From assembly GCA_910574455.1 (NCBI GenBank), contig CAJSYZ010000007.1, positions 2,487,773 through 2,551,772 of the forward strand: DNA of 64,000 bases, read 5' to 3'. Both the position numbers and the translations under genes were made by a program. This document shows positions 34,589-50,343 of the stretch, one piece after another (the first letter of the stretch is position 1; every line of letters starts with the position of its first letter). Source of the DNA: Trichaptum fuscoviolaceum. Its lineage: Eukaryota > Basidiomycota > Agaricomycetes > Hymenochaetales > Trichaptaceae. The notes beneath the pieces were generated by a model. That model was not told the origin of the DNA, ran no database searches, and was given only the letters and a program-made list of their open reading frames with translations.

Positions 34589-36187
34589 TTATGTCTCATG
34601 GCGTATACGGTCCAGATCTTGTACATGGTCCGTCTTTGGGGCGAAAGTAACGCCATCTTCGGACTCTGGTCGCAAGTGCACTTCAATAACACGAGGGCGA
34701 GAGCGGCCAGATCCTATGGTTGCATTGCTACTGATTTGTGATGGATGATCGCCACGGCCTTTGCGCCAGAACATCCAAGTTTGAAATACATCCTGGTACG
34801 TTTCAGTCATTAGTATGCGTCAAGCTAAAAATGGAAGATGGAAATACCTTTCGAGTACCAAACGCAAAGTAAATGGCAGTGGGCACTATAATCGAATAGT
34901 TTCAGAAATATGTACCAGGAGACGTTAAGCGATCGACTCACAGGATGCCTGAACCAGATATGGCCAGGCCGTCAAGGATCTTGCGAGGAATGCAGCACAT
35001 GCGCTAGAAACGTAAATGAGTCTTCCTTGTAGTTTGAAACCTACTTCCGTAATGCAACAACGTACCCCAAAGTAGCGAAGCCATATACACTAAATACTGA
35101 GATCCGTATAATCATGGACAGGTTTGACGAGCTCACAGCTCGCATTTGACGCAAGGCCCTCCAGCGTTTCACCAGAGTGACTCCAATGACGACTATCATC
35201 GATGGTTATTGGCTTAACAGAGATCTGGTTTCTGGTGTAGCTAACCTTCTAATAACAGCATGATCACTATGACAAAGGCTGCATATCCCGGAACGGCGTA
35301 CACCCTGTCGAAGATGATGAGCGAGACTGAGCGATTTCACACGATGATGGCTCACAATGGATTGAAGTTGAGAGTACAATAGTAAGAATCGTGTTCCAAT
35401 GTCTCAGGTAGCCGAAGAACCACCTTTAGTGAAATAAAACCATCCATATGAATGTGTTTGACTTCATTCGTTTGAAAACTCACAACTAGTGAGACGATGC
35501 AAAATCCAACGAAGACGATATAAGGCGCAAATAACATCTAGTAAATAAGGGGACGGTCAATTACTGTCGGTAGGTATTGCTTATATTAGCCTACAGTCAG
35601 AAGAATTGCCCGGCGATGGTTCTCGATCCAAGACCCTTCGTGTAAAGGAGCACGAAGGCCCATCCACACTTGTAGATGCAATGCACAGTATGCCGTCACA
35701 GATCTGTTTTCGAATGAATGGAATGATGGGCTAGAACATGAGAAATACGCTTACAAAGGTACAACGCCATGGACCATCACAGCTTGAGCTATGCAAAGGC
35801 GCCGTCCCGCACCATGCTCGTTGCGCTGATGATTATAAACCCTACACGGTTTGTCGACATCCGTTAGCGAGGTATTTAGTATCAGATGATTTATACATAC
35901 GTTAAGCAATAAACAATAGAATAAATTATCCAAGAACCACAGAAGTTCACTAGCATAAGATGCCGTTTAATCTTCTTGGAGAACAGCATTGTTCCGATGA
36001 ATAGTGGAAGTCCGACTTGTCCCCCAATGACTTGCAGAGTAACGAAGAGAGGACTCAGACGACTAATTTGGGTAGACGGCACATTGGCTGCAATAGGACA
36101 TAAAACGCTTATTAGATCATTATTCTCGTCATCCAAGCATCATGGAAGCGTACCCTGGCTAGTCACTGCGTCGAAAGAGAAAGACAT
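34589..36187 (-). CDS. Seven-helix membrane protein, tandem paralogue C
   Basis: A short first exon starts at ATG 36187 (MSFSFDAVTSQ) and splices over a GTACGC...TTGCAG intron to ANVPSTQISRLSPLF; without this exon the frame has only a TTG. Then GGQVGLPLFIGTMLFSKKIKRH, VNFCGSWIIYSIVYCLT, an intron, LCIAQAVMVHGVVPL, an intron, SVTAYCALHLQVWMGLRAPL with EGSWIENHRR. Next come MLFAPYIVFVGFCIVSL, VYAVPGYAAFVIVIMLLLE, a cytoplasmic piece VTLVKRWRALRQM, a further helix, and YFAFGTRK. The last exon DVFQTWMFWRKGRGD ends at stop 34589. This is the clearest example of the family here. All landmark exons are open and in phase where checked. Confidence 0.72.
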
Positions 36188-37650
36188 TGTAGGTTCGCTG
36201 GGTGAAAAGAACAAGGGCAAAGATGATGTGGTCAAGGAGGCGGAGTTGGGAGCAACATGGGAGGTTCAACCTGGAGAGAAGGCGTAGGGTGAAGGGGACA
36301 TACTTATCTGACTTCGTGATACGTAGTAACACTAGTCAGCTGCGTTGGATGGGATCAACCTGAGCTTTATTAAGACCTCCGACCAGCATCCGGCCAAGTA
36401 CCAATAGGAACCGGTACCTTATGGACACACCTTCGAGAAAGGGACTTGTTTTCGTGCCCAAAGCGCCCCAGTTGTGATGGCCTTGCAACCGTCTTGATCA
36501 TACACAGCCGTCATTTATGTGAATTTCATCCTAGTGAATCCCAGACCGTCTGAACCCCAAGGACTGTTGTTTACGTCGACCTCTTCGTATAGTCAATTAC
36601 CGAATTATAAGGGAGTGAGAGCTGGCGGCGGGAAAACCAAGCGATAAGAAGACCTATCAGTGATTGAGTTCAACCGCAACCGACGCCCAAGATTCGAGTA
36701 AGTAACTTTGCATTGAATTAGGTTGCCGGTTGAACTATTTGGGCGAGGGTTGGCGATCATCATGATGGGACGGACGCCCGATGGTGTCGTGGGATGTGCT
36801 TCATTATAGACAGAAGCACGGACCATCGACGGTGCAGATGACCCCATCATCACAAACGGAGTATCAAACTTCCTCGAAGTTCACGTCGGGAGCGGTGCCT
36901 TGCAGCTGCGAACATACATACCAGGATAGCACAGATTTACAAAACATAAAGCAAAGTTGTTCAAACCAGGTCGTCCCCGAATATGCACGATGGAAAGGGT
37001 GCAAGATTAGAACCGAAAATTGAAGCCTCCAGCAAGTTTTCTTTCTCGTGGAGTTGCCTCTAATCTGAAACTGAGGATAGAGATCTTCTATGTGGTCCAG
37101 ACTCCAAACAACGAAAGATAGTAGGAGACATAAAGGTCAAACCTCATTTGAGAAGATCATCGTCAGTCCCCTGGCGGCTCAATTCCAGATCCTCCTTCGC
37201 CGTGTCGTCGTCAACATCGAGCGAAAGGTGAGGCGTCATCCAAGGACTGTCGGAGCACAACTGATGTGTCTATGGCAACTGAGGCAGAATTGTACTTACC
37301 CGTTTCCTTCGACTTCATGTTGAACAGTTAAAGTCCGAGAAGTCGCGACGTGCCTTTCACAAATCAAAATAGTACAGTGTCTATTCTTGCACAAAATAGT
37401 TTCGCTTGTCTGATCGATGACCTGGCGTGAACTAGAGGATGGTGGAAGAGTCGAGAGCCTACACAAGAAAGTGAGTCAGTCAAAAGTTGCAGTGAAGGAG
37501 CCGATGGCACAGGATTGAGGCAAAATGATTCAATTACTTATGTAATCCAAATACGCCCGTCTAAGACGCGGCACAAGTGCCCACCACCACCGTCTTCAGC
37601 GCTTCACTACATACCTTCATTCTTGACAGTTATCCACCATATCAAACACA
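36188..37650. other. Intergenic, divergent promoter region of paralogue C and CUL1
   Basis: No convincing gene; scattered frames under 110 residues only. The divergent starts at 36187 (minus) and 37651 (plus) make this a shared upstream region. Confidence 0.45.
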
Positions 37651-40384
<2,734 letters not shown>

Positions 40385-41068
40385 CAACGTCTCTGCGGGC
40401 CTTTGCTTCATCCATCTCATCACTGCTTTCCGGGAGGTTTTTCTATCCCACTAATAGTTCGCTGCGCGTACATGATGCCAGCGATTGTATCCCCTTCACC
40501 GAACTCCCCACAATCCCTCCCCTGCTTCATTGATCTCTGATCTCTGCTCCGTTTCTGTACATATTTCACTGCATCTTCTCCTTTACGCATTTGTAGCATA
40601 CATCTCATTGGGTGGTGGCTCGTCGTCACCTTCGTCCTGTCTTGTCTTGTTCTCGCTCCGCTCTTCTCTCGGGCTCAACCTCTGAATGGTGTAACATGGC
40701 CGCTATGTGTCATAGCTCAGTTTGAGTGACAGTGTTCGAGGCGAGTGCGAGGAGGTGGTGGGAGGAAAGGAAATCAAAGAAAGAATTTCGCTTTCAAATA
40801 ATGTACAAGCACATGAAGCTTCTTATCATGGACTAGGTAGTGATATGACTGTTGTCTATAGACGAAATGTGCTATCGTTCTCCTTTATCGTTGAGTCTCT
40901 AATGCGACCAAATCCGAGGACTCCGCGGACGATCAATTGATTACGTATTTATGTACGATCGACAATTGCTTCTTCACTTCTTCACGGGCGGCGACTAATC
41001 GCTTTATACATAGCTGTTCGACGTCGAAGAAAAATCTGGCCGACTTAGTATATATATACTGCAGTGCT

Positions 41069-41661
41069 AAGGTAGTCGTCGACGGAATCCAGCTACCACG
41101 TGACTTTCACTTCGTCACACTTTCTACACCTCCCTACTGCTCACACACCGGCACAAAATCAGGCATTCTGGCTCCATAGATTTGTAGAGAATAGCTGTAG
41201 CTTTTTAATGATGCAAAAGTTTTGAAGAAGAAATGTTTTACTCGGACTCTATTTCAGAAAAAGGTTTTTTCTCTAAAATAGCTTAGATTTCCATTTCCAG
41301 TAGTTTGCCGCAAAATGAAAAAAATCTCATCTGAATTTGGCGGAGTGACTGTGACGTGACTTATCCATATATAGAAGAATTAGTAAGCAGCTTACCCCGG
41401 CATACTCCGAGCTCAGGGTCCCGGGGCACGGAGAAGAGCCCGGTCAACCATCGGGTAAAAGGGTACCTGCACAAGTAACTTACAAGCTCCGGAAAGCACC
41501 GGAAAGCATTAAGAAGCACATAAAAAGGCTATATACGTCCTGTAGAATATTTTAGGAATTAATTTTATTTTTGAGATCACCCATTTACCAGAATTTGGCG
41601 GTGTGACCGTGACATGTCACGCACACGTGATATGTTGCTGGATTTCATCGACGACTACCTT
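41069..41661. mobile_element. Inverted-repeat element (about 590 bp), MITE candidate
   Basis: Arms 41069-41093 and 41637-41661 are inverted copies (AAGGTAGTCGTCGAYGRAAT plus CCAGC), with two mismatches. The pairing weakly continues inward through CACGTGA. Inside, a GAATTTGGCGG word with about 17 further similar bases is directly repeated at 41333 and 41591. No ORF. Confidence 0.55.
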
Positions 41662-41822
41662 ATATGGATTGTATGAAAAGAAGCGCAATTTAAGGCTGAC
41701 GGGATCGTCGAGTCTTTATTGTCTAGGCGACGGCAGTCTAAATTGCGATTTCATGCGAAGAAGATTGACCGTCTGTATTTGATATATATGCTCGAGTTCT
41801 TCGGTTTGCTCGGTGTATTATT

Positions 41823-42153
41823 GTCCTTTTCATAAAGGATGACAGTAAACGACAAAAACAAAGTTAAGAGAGAATTGCTCGGGTTATTTCGGCGAGCAAT
41901 GATCCCGATGATGTGTCATCTGGCTGAAGTGTAAATTGACGAATGGGAAGACAGCGGTCACTCCGGCGAGTATACCCGGGCTACTAGGTTGCGTCATCGG
42001 CTGAAGAGTAAACCAGCAAATGGGAACACAGCGATTTTATGCCGCCCACTGACAAATAAAACTGGGCTCCAAATCAAGACTACGGCACACCGGCCATGTT
42101 ATCCCGAAACTTCTCAAAGAATTCGACCGACTGTCATCCTTTATGAAAAGGAC
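41823..42153. mobile_element. Inverted-repeat element (about 330 bp), MITE candidate
   Basis: The 24-base arms at 41823-41846 and 42130-42153 are exact inverted copies, starting GTCCTTTTCATAAAGGATGA. Between them is a directly repeated block of about 42 bases (41915-41956 and 41992-42033: GTCATC..GGCTGAAG..GTAAA, then AAATGGGAA.ACAGCG in the second copy). No coding capacity. Confidence 0.65.
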
Positions 42154-43788
42154 TATAATTAGCAAGGCTATAAGGCTGTGATACTATGGCTTCTTCCGGG
42201 ATAGCGATTTAGAGAGAGTTTCGGATACGTTTAGTATGCACGTATAGTGTCTAGATGTTGCCGCGGTCACGGTCGTGTGCCAGTGGGGCTTCGATCTAAA
42301 CGTAGAGAGGACCAGACCCACTTTACCCGACGGTGGTTCTGCCAGTGTCCGGACTTGGAAGTGAACACGAATAATATTTTTTCCCAACTTCGTTGAAGTT
42401 CCGAGATAGTCTACAATCCAAATCGGATGCCCAGTGAGTACACTGGCACAAATCCGGTACCTACTGAACATGTATACCTGTCGTTTTTCCTGCCAGTAAG
42501 TGACATCCACGATAAATTGGACTACCTGCTCGTTAGCATACATTCTTAAATCGGTCCGGCGAGCGGCCTAGGTACCGTTTTCGCCTTTAGGGGATCTTCG
42601 GGCGCGGAGAGGGAAAACTGTCGCCGAGCAGGTGTCGGACGACATGTCAGAACGGAAAAGGAACAGAAAAGGACTTGCGTTCCTGAAGTACATCGCATCG
42701 TCGGGCTTCTCGACTTGAAGCTGGCGATGAACCGAATAGAAAGTAGGATTGTCGTTACTATAGGTGTCCCTGTTGACGTCAAGGATACTATGTGGAGACC
42801 GAGGAACAAGTTCGAAGCGCGATCGACCTGCGTCTTTTTCATATTCGGGTCTAGTCGCATGTTATGTCCGAGCGCCTTAACTTGAGTTGCTTCGAGGAAC
42901 GCCTCGTATTTATACATAGTTCCTTTCGAGCGGGAGCTGCAGAGACCAGGCCACATCAGGTCATGCGTAGTACCCGCGAGCATCTGGACAAAAGCGCCGC
43001 AGTGCCACGTCTAAGACATACGAGGGAGTTGCCGTACTGTGTATTTCGAATTGCAAACTTCAGCTTGACGTCTGACATATGAGGCGGCGTAGCTAGGGGT
43101 GTGTACGGAATGTAAACTAGTTTGTCTCCTTCGGCCGGGCGATCCTAGAACCGAATGCGCGGTGTCTTCGTTGTTTCTACTCATCCGGAATCACCTTCAG
43201 GGTAAAATGTACAACTGAGTGCGTTATATGCTACGATTGAAGGACAGCGAGCATTGGAAGTTGTTGACGGACACCATTAGCCGCCGGCTTCGCTTATTGC
43301 AGAATATTGCCTTTCTGGGATATGCGGAGCGTGCCTGTAATTTGTGCGGTTAAATTTTATGTCAGTAGGCGGGCTTCCCAGTTGGGTATGACGTCGATCA
43401 TTGTGTTTGCCGATAGATCGAATATTCCCTCGGAAATGACACTCACGTAAAGCCAATCTCCCCTATCCTCGTCCTTCGCCCACTTGGACACGAAAGACAC
43501 AGCCAGGTCGCTGTAGAGAGCACTGAAAGGGCGTAGCATACTGGTCGGGCGGGTCCGAGCGCCGCCGGCTGGGCGGAAAGGCGAAGGCGGGGAACGGAAG
43601 GAGTTTATTGGCACTGACAGCTGTGTGCGTTTCCGGCCGGATAAGGATAGACGACGGACGCACCACGCGGGTTCTGCTGTTCTGCTATGCTTACCAAACG
43701 TATTCCGCCCAAAAAGGATTAAACGCCCGATCCGCTTTCCCGATCAGGACGTGTATGGAAGGAGCTGGCGTTAATTAGACTTCCCGAT

Positions 43789-46700
43789 ATGGCAGGTATA
43801 ACACGAGATGTCAGCGACATCTCTCAAGTGCCATGGCTGTCTGCCCCTTCCTCTTCCAGGTCCGCCCAACATAGCCCGTCATCGTTCGCGGCGCCGCCCA
43901 CGCTTTCCTTGCCTTTAACAACGACGTCCACGACATCCTCTCACCACGATACCCAGCAACCACACGGCGCACGGCGCCATCCCCATCCCCGGCCTCACCC
44001 TCGGTCCCGGCCCCGATCGCGAATGCCGGTCGTAGCGCACAACGCCTACACGAATGAGCCCGGCGAGGGCCCGTTCGTCATATTCCCCACCCATGCACAC
44101 CAGATACTCAGCATCTGCATCCATATCATCGGTCAGTCTCCCTTCGGTTACTTCATCGGCTGAACTTTCACTTACAAGCGAGCATGCAGGCGTGTCGATC
44201 CTCTCCTTTTGTTTTGCGCGGCGGACGGAAAGTGAACAGTTTGGAACACGGCAATGGTGGGCAAGCTTAACATGGGCAAGGATATTGGTCGTTCTGCTCT
44301 TCTTAGACTCGTGCGTTTCATTTCTGCTTTTGTTTGTACGGTGCTCATAAATCGAACTATTTTAGCTGGATATTTCTTGCATTCTGTATGTTTCGCAAGA
44401 ATTACTCTACACTCTTCATTTCTGACGAGTCTGAAACAGCGGGCATCCTTGTCAACGGTGTTGGCCTTTCTCTTTCAGTCCCAGTCTGCTCGCTCGGAAT
44501 TTACGCTTGCATAATCTTTTACGCTGGCAGCAAAGTGAGTCGATGATCTGATTGATGATACCTTCCTGGCCCAAATTGCCTTCTGTTCCTTAAACGCGTC
44601 GCCTCGCGTCATGCTTCTTCTCGAATCGAAGCACTTCTTTTGGTCTATGATCGAGGGGACGGCGGTGCTTCACGTGACTTGCTTTTGTCTATCTTTGTGT
44701 TCCAGTTTTGAAGTGCTAAAAGTACTGACACAATGTCACACCCAGGCCCTGATCTACCTGTTCCTCGTTGAGAGGTGAGTACTTTGCCTTGATGTATCTT
44801 ACATCCTTATCCGCCCACCCTTTGTCTCGTGACTACATAAACAAGTCACACCGATACAGCAATTCATATCTTCCTCTTTCGAAAGCTTGAAACTAAATAA
44901 CTTCTGTAGAGTGTGGATCGTCTGGTCTGCTGGAAATACCCTCACCCGGTTTCAATCCCGAATCTACAAAGTATGCGCTCTGGTTGTCCTCGGATATCTA
45001 GCAATCTTCGTGGACATGATCATTGGGCGTATCGCGCAGATCAGATCCGATGGTGTATGCATCATCGGTTTGCGTAGCTTTGCGTGAGTGCTCAGTGGAG
45101 CTCTACACGATGTCACTCACGAATTCCCTCCTTCCCCTACTAGCACCATCCCGCTCTTGAGCTATGACCTCTTTGTCAACGTTGTAAGTAACTCTATCGG
45201 GTTATATTACACCCCAGAACGTAGACTGACCCTGCGAACTTCTGGCCCTATCATGTTGATCGCACATCGATTGTAGTTCCTCACCTCGATGTTCCTATAT
45301 GCGTTGTTTCGGGAACAGAACGTCAGTCAGCGGTTGAGAAGGCTCGCCCGCAGGACGTTCATGTTAGTGCACCCCATTATACCTTATGCGGACATCTCAA
45401 TGCTAAATGCATCTTATATATCGCAGAGCTGCACTGGTCGCACTGGCTACTTCTTCCGTGAACATCATCATTCTTGCCACCCTTGACGGCAAGCAACTCG
45501 GCTTTGTCTGCTTGGCATCGTGCGCAGCAGATGTCACTGTCAATGCCTTGGTATTATTCTGGGTCACGGCGGGTGGTCACCGGGAGTCGAATCATAAACA
45601 TACGCTGACGCTGCCGACCCTTCACTTACCCGTCTCCTTCGTGCGTGACCTGAGCCAGCGCACGGAAACGGACCCGGAGCAGCTCGGACATCCGAGCTTG
45701 AAAGATCGGGAAGATGCAACAGCTGCGAAGAGTCTGAGCTTGAAGGGCTCTGAGATCCAGTTCTGCAGCTCGCCGTACCCCCACCGACATCATTTCTCGT
45801 GCGATTACGACGCCAATGCATACCATTATTCGCATGCCTCGTCTCCGACCTCACCCACATCTCCGAAAGGCGGAGTTTTCTTCAGCAATAGCGTCCATAA
45901 CCGAGATGACGAGCGGAGCGACGAGCTTGTGGAAGAGGATGAATGGGATGTCATCGACTCCTCGCTTGGGCATAATACGATGAAGGACGATGTGGACGGG
46001 GAGATGTGGCGTATGCCGACGTTGACGAATAATTCGCCGCTTCACCTCCATCCGCCCTCCTCTGTAAACCCTGAGCCGGAGTCTCCTGCGTACTCTTTGG
46101 CGACAGACGCGCTACACGGGAGTTACACTCGCCTTGTTCCCACCCAAGCCTTCGGAAGCTCAAACCAGAACCGAATGTCGCAATACTCATCGATGACACA
46201 CGTTAATCCACCGCCTCTATCCATTCCTGCTCCTGTTCTAATCAAAGATCTCTCTATGACACCACCGCCTTCTGGCCTTACCTTTGCATCCGCGTCTGCG
46301 TTACTCCCTCCCTCCCATCGAGCAACATCCGTACAACCAAACGACATTCTTACTGCAGCACAGGCACCTTCGTCTTTCCCCCGAAAACAATCTCGAAAGA
46401 AACTACAGCGGCCTCAGCGACCGCGCTCGGCGTCCTCACCCCCGTCGACGGCGATGTCTCGTGAGACGGCGTTCTCGGGCGAGACAGGTGAGAGCTCGAC
46501 GCTGGTGTGTCACAGCACTTGTGCTGCGGGGTACTCGTCATCTGCGTACTATCCAGACGAAGAGGAGTACGAGAGATGGAAGAAGGGCGAGGGGAGCTCG
46601 ACGGGAACACAGAAATACTTGAAACCGCCTGGCGGGCCGCGCAGGACGAATACGCTACCTGCTCCTCGGGCTGAATACCGATACCCTCATCATCCTTATG

Positions 46701-47629
46701 GCCATAGACACAGCAGCAGCAGCCAAGGGACGCAGTCCACGTCCTCGAACGGCCGAAGAAGGGGTCGAGCGGGCATTTGGCGCTCGTTCAGCGCGGCCCT
46801 CGGTCTTGGACGTGCGCGTTCGCGAGCGTGTGTGTTCGGTGCGGAGGAGTTTCGTGCAGATGGAATGGAGGGCCATGGAAGGGCCGGGCTCGACACAGCG
46901 CTGATGCGTTCCGGCTCGGGTTCGCGCTCGAAGGCGGCGAGTCGGATGGAGGTGACGGTGACGACGCGCACGACGGTGGATGTCGTGGATGTGAGAGAGC
47001 TTGAGCGCGATGAAGAGAGGGAGGGAGATGAGGAGGAGGTGAGGCAACGGGCGCTGAGGAGGACGAGGTCGGATTTGGGCGGTGGGCAGCGGCCCACTGG
47101 CACGACCCAGACAAATCACTTAGCCTCGAACGCGCTGTCCTCGTCGTCTCCCTCGTCGATGCGAATATCGGAACACCCGCAGCGAACACGGGCTCAGCGG
47201 TGTTTCGTTGTAGGAGAAGAGGAGGACCAAAACCAGCCACAAAATCAAGGTCGACTCGGACGGGAAGACGGGGGAGGTGCAGATGCGTGTACTTCCCGGA
47301 CGGTGTCGGCCGACGCCCACTTGCTCGATCCCTCGTTCGCAGCTTTGCATAGCCATGCTGATCGCTATGCACATTCGAAGCCTGACTGCGCTGTCGAGGC
47401 AGAGACAGAACTCTTCACTAATATCACTAATAACGCTATTTATAACTCTAGCTTGGCATCCACTTCGCACACTCCTTCGCCACCTACACCACCGAGCCAA
47501 AGCAATTCCTTGTCTCTGCCTGCATCACCGGAAAGGCCCGTACTACCCCACCTTATTATCGAACCACATACACATTTACAGACACGGACACCTCATCCTC
47601 ATCCTAAGACTGATTCGACATCTACGTGA
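43789..47629 (+). CDS. Receptor-like seven-helix membrane protein with very long Ser-rich tail
   Basis: Eight exons splice in frame to 1054 residues: 43789-44131, 44190-44310, 44366-44534, 44746-44774, 44910-45083, 45144-45183, 45277-45362 and 45427-47629. The N-terminus (about 100 residues) is Ser/Pro/His/Arg-rich. Hydrophobic blocks then run through ARILVVLLFLDSWIFLAFCMF, ILVNGVGLSLSVPVCSLGIYACIIFY and VCALVVLGYLAIFVDMIIGR. Further blocks are IPLLSYDLFVNVFLTSMFLYAL and AALVALATSSVNIIILATL, ending with a last helix (FVCLASCAADVTVNALVLFWV) near residue 375. This fits seven helices. More than 650 residues follow as a disordered, Ser/Pro/Arg-rich cytoplasmic tail. I recognise the core as a conserved uncharacterised agaricomycete membrane family. 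The large last exon read alone starts with an ATG, but that ATG lies in intron 7. Confidence 0.75.
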
Positions 47630-50343
47630 TCTGATATAATCCCTCTTTTTAATACCTTATTCCCCTGAACCATATAAAACACACTCGTTCTTATCTTGTA
47701 CGCCATTCTGTAACTCCCGTTTTTGCCCCTTACGCTTTCGGAGTCTGCTTCTGAAGGATACACAACACCTTTCCCGGACTCACCCCTCGCCCATTCACTT
47801 ACAATCCTGAACGGACTCACTCTCTGCCCTGTCCTCTAGCCCTCCTATCGTACACTTGCATCATCGTTACAGACTGCATCCCAACCTATTCATTCTAACA
47901 GATAAATCATTAGTTTAGTCGACCCTTTTCGATTCCCTTGCTTTCCTGTGACTGTGATCCTGAATATCATTGCTTTCTTTTCTACTTTTATTCGCATCCC
48001 TTCGGTTCGTCTTACTAGCTTTCTTTGCATGGTTGTTCTTCGCATGATATGTGTATTTTTGTGTAATATATATTGAAAACCGACGTGGTTTGGGTGAGCT
48101 TGTGAATGTTTCCTTAAGATCTCTTCAAACAAATTATATCGCAAACGAGCCGTATCATAGTAAACCGCTCCGCGCTTGAGCCTTTTTTGCTTTGGCTTTT
48201 TGTCGGGTTCTGAGTGGACGCAGCATAGTCTTTCTTCTGCCTGACCTGCCCCTTAAAGTTCCCCTTCAATCTTTCCAAAGAGCTAGGGAACCGAAGCAAC
48301 GAGGAGAGTACGATGCCTTGGAACATGAGCCGCCCAATCTCCGAGGCCATGGTTTTCTTCGGTCTTTACATTCCTTACCCTCTGATATTGAGGATTCGGA
48401 TAGGTTTACACTGATGCGACATATGTCACTATGTCATAAAGATCTCTCACTTTGCATGTCTTCGGATGGATTATATGGTGTAAATTCACATGTCGTACGG
48501 ATCGGCAAGCAGAAAGAATTTCGCTTGTTCCCGGACCTTCTCCGTGAGCAGAGCGGAAGCTTTGGTTCTTCTGCTTGTCGCGCTTTCACACCTCGAGACT
48601 GCAAGCGCAGGCGTCTGATTTGTCGAATGCAACTAATTTCCCGCCGAGTGCTCAGCAGAGGAAGCTGATAGACTTTGTCCTGCTTACTCTTCCCGCAGAG
48701 CGATCCGGAAAACTGGGTCCTCGTAGAAGGAGAAAACAACGCATTCACTCTGCTGTGCAAAGTCCGAGGCTTTGGCCTACTCTATGTCGGTGGTCCACGC
48801 TAGAGGCGAGACTACAATTAAACGATGATATATCTGACATATTGGAGATTACACTCACAAGCTGCTTTGGCTCTTTCCGATGCTTCTTCTTCAGTGTACA
48901 ATAGCCAGCCAGTCCGAGAACCCCAGAAACACGATGGACCGCAGGCAACATTAACCAGAACGAGAAAGAAACGAAGATATGAGCAGTTCGTTTTGAATGA
49001 TCTAGTTAGTGAAGCTGATGCCAGTATGCAAAGAACCTATGGTTGCAAGCACATTCCTCTCTACTTCTTGAAAAGATGGCAGATGTCTTCGCAATCCAGG
49101 GTCAGCCCAGCGATGTTACAACTTTACCCAGTTCCCACTCACAATGGAGGCTCAAATCCTAAGTACCCAGCTCAGTCCAGCAGCGCCGTTTTATTGAGTC
49201 TCCCAGTGAAGATAGGAAGCTAGAAGTACGAGTGGGGAAAGCGTGGACCAACGCACTTCTTCCCTCCGAAAAGCGAACATGCAGATCACGGAGGAGCCAT
49301 AGATTACAAGAAGAGACTCGTCAGTAGCGCGGCAAAGAAGCAGGGTATTTTTTCATCCCTAAAAGTGTTGTGTATTGAGCTGCGCAGTTGCGTCGCTGAT
49401 TTGTCGCCGTACCAGTGAGATTTTTCTCATGTTCACGGAGGCTTTTGAATCTTGCTTTCAAGGTGGCCTACTCCATCAGCAATTTAATCCCCTTTTCTCA
49501 GCTGGCTGTATATTCTATAAGAGCTAGGGCGTTTTATCGAGCTTCACAGACGCTGCTGAGGGTAGAATGTAAGGTCAGAAGGTTCAAATTAAAGACGACT
49601 ATGGAGTGCCGGAAAGTCCCGAATATTTTGACACGTCGATCTTCGGCGCCTTTCAGATGCCTGCACTCTTTCGTGAACCACCACGTCGTTTGTTCAAGTC
49701 ACTCCCCAGGCTTCAAACTTCTACTTCGCTGAATACGACTGCTCTTTTGAGTCGAATGCATCTCTACTCATTAAGCTAGCCTGTTGGCTGGCCGTACAGA
49801 GGAACCTCGGCTTTAGGTCTGTTGCGTATTGCGGCGGTTAGTACCTCTATGCTGTACTCATGTTTGATGACCCTTCATCATGGTACGGTGATAATCACAC
49901 GAAACGCGGCCTTCTATCATCAGTACTGCTACATGAACATTAACTCACGCTTGAAATCGCGTAATCACCAGGGAGGCTTTTGCATCTCTGTCACTGGAGT
50001 AATTTGGGCCACATCGGTGAAACGTGAGAGTCTCTGCCACTCTTGATGGTCTCCCTCAAAATTTTCGGCAATATGACATGGGACTTCTCAACAGTATTTT
50101 TTGATCAGGCTCCGAAGCATTCAGAAGAGGCAGGGCGTTCTTGTCTATAAGGTTACTATTTCAAGGGCATATATACTAGCCAGCCTTTGCTCATCGGGAA
50201 GCCCCTCTTGGCCTCAGCCCCACGCGAACTCGTGCCTTCATGCCAGCACTAAGCCCCTTTCACTAGGACCTTGCCCCTGACATAGCGTAGTCCCCTGTAT
50301 TCATCCCATTGACAAGTCGGTGTTCTGTAGATCGCCTAGCACT
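47630..50343. other. Unassigned interval, possible decayed gene
   Basis: Plus-strand open stretches at 48192-48668, 48575-48904 and 48825-49223 lie in different frames. None begins with a well-placed ATG, and I recognise no domain. This could be an unknown multi-exon gene or a decayed one. The 47640-48180 part is AT-rich 3' flank of the gene before it. Confidence 0.35.

Larger units (their letters stand above)
40385..43788. other. Gene-poor interval with inverted-repeat elements
   Basis: No gene I can support. Minus-strand frames at 42184-42543 and 42546-42983 are open for 119 and 145 codons but have no known features. Two inverted-repeat elements lie at 41069-41661 and 41823-42153. A CCGG-rich stretch near 41400-41520 repeats the word CGGAAAGCA. 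Confidence 0.45.

Noticed and set aside
42184..42983. Two minus-strand genes in the gene-poor interval
   Set aside because: Open for 119 and 145 codons but without domains, introns that fit, or repeats of known proteins; kept only as an open question.
45407..47629. Separate 740-residue gene
   Set aside because: The ATG lies in an intron; exon 8 of the membrane protein begins at 45427 and all eight exons join in frame.
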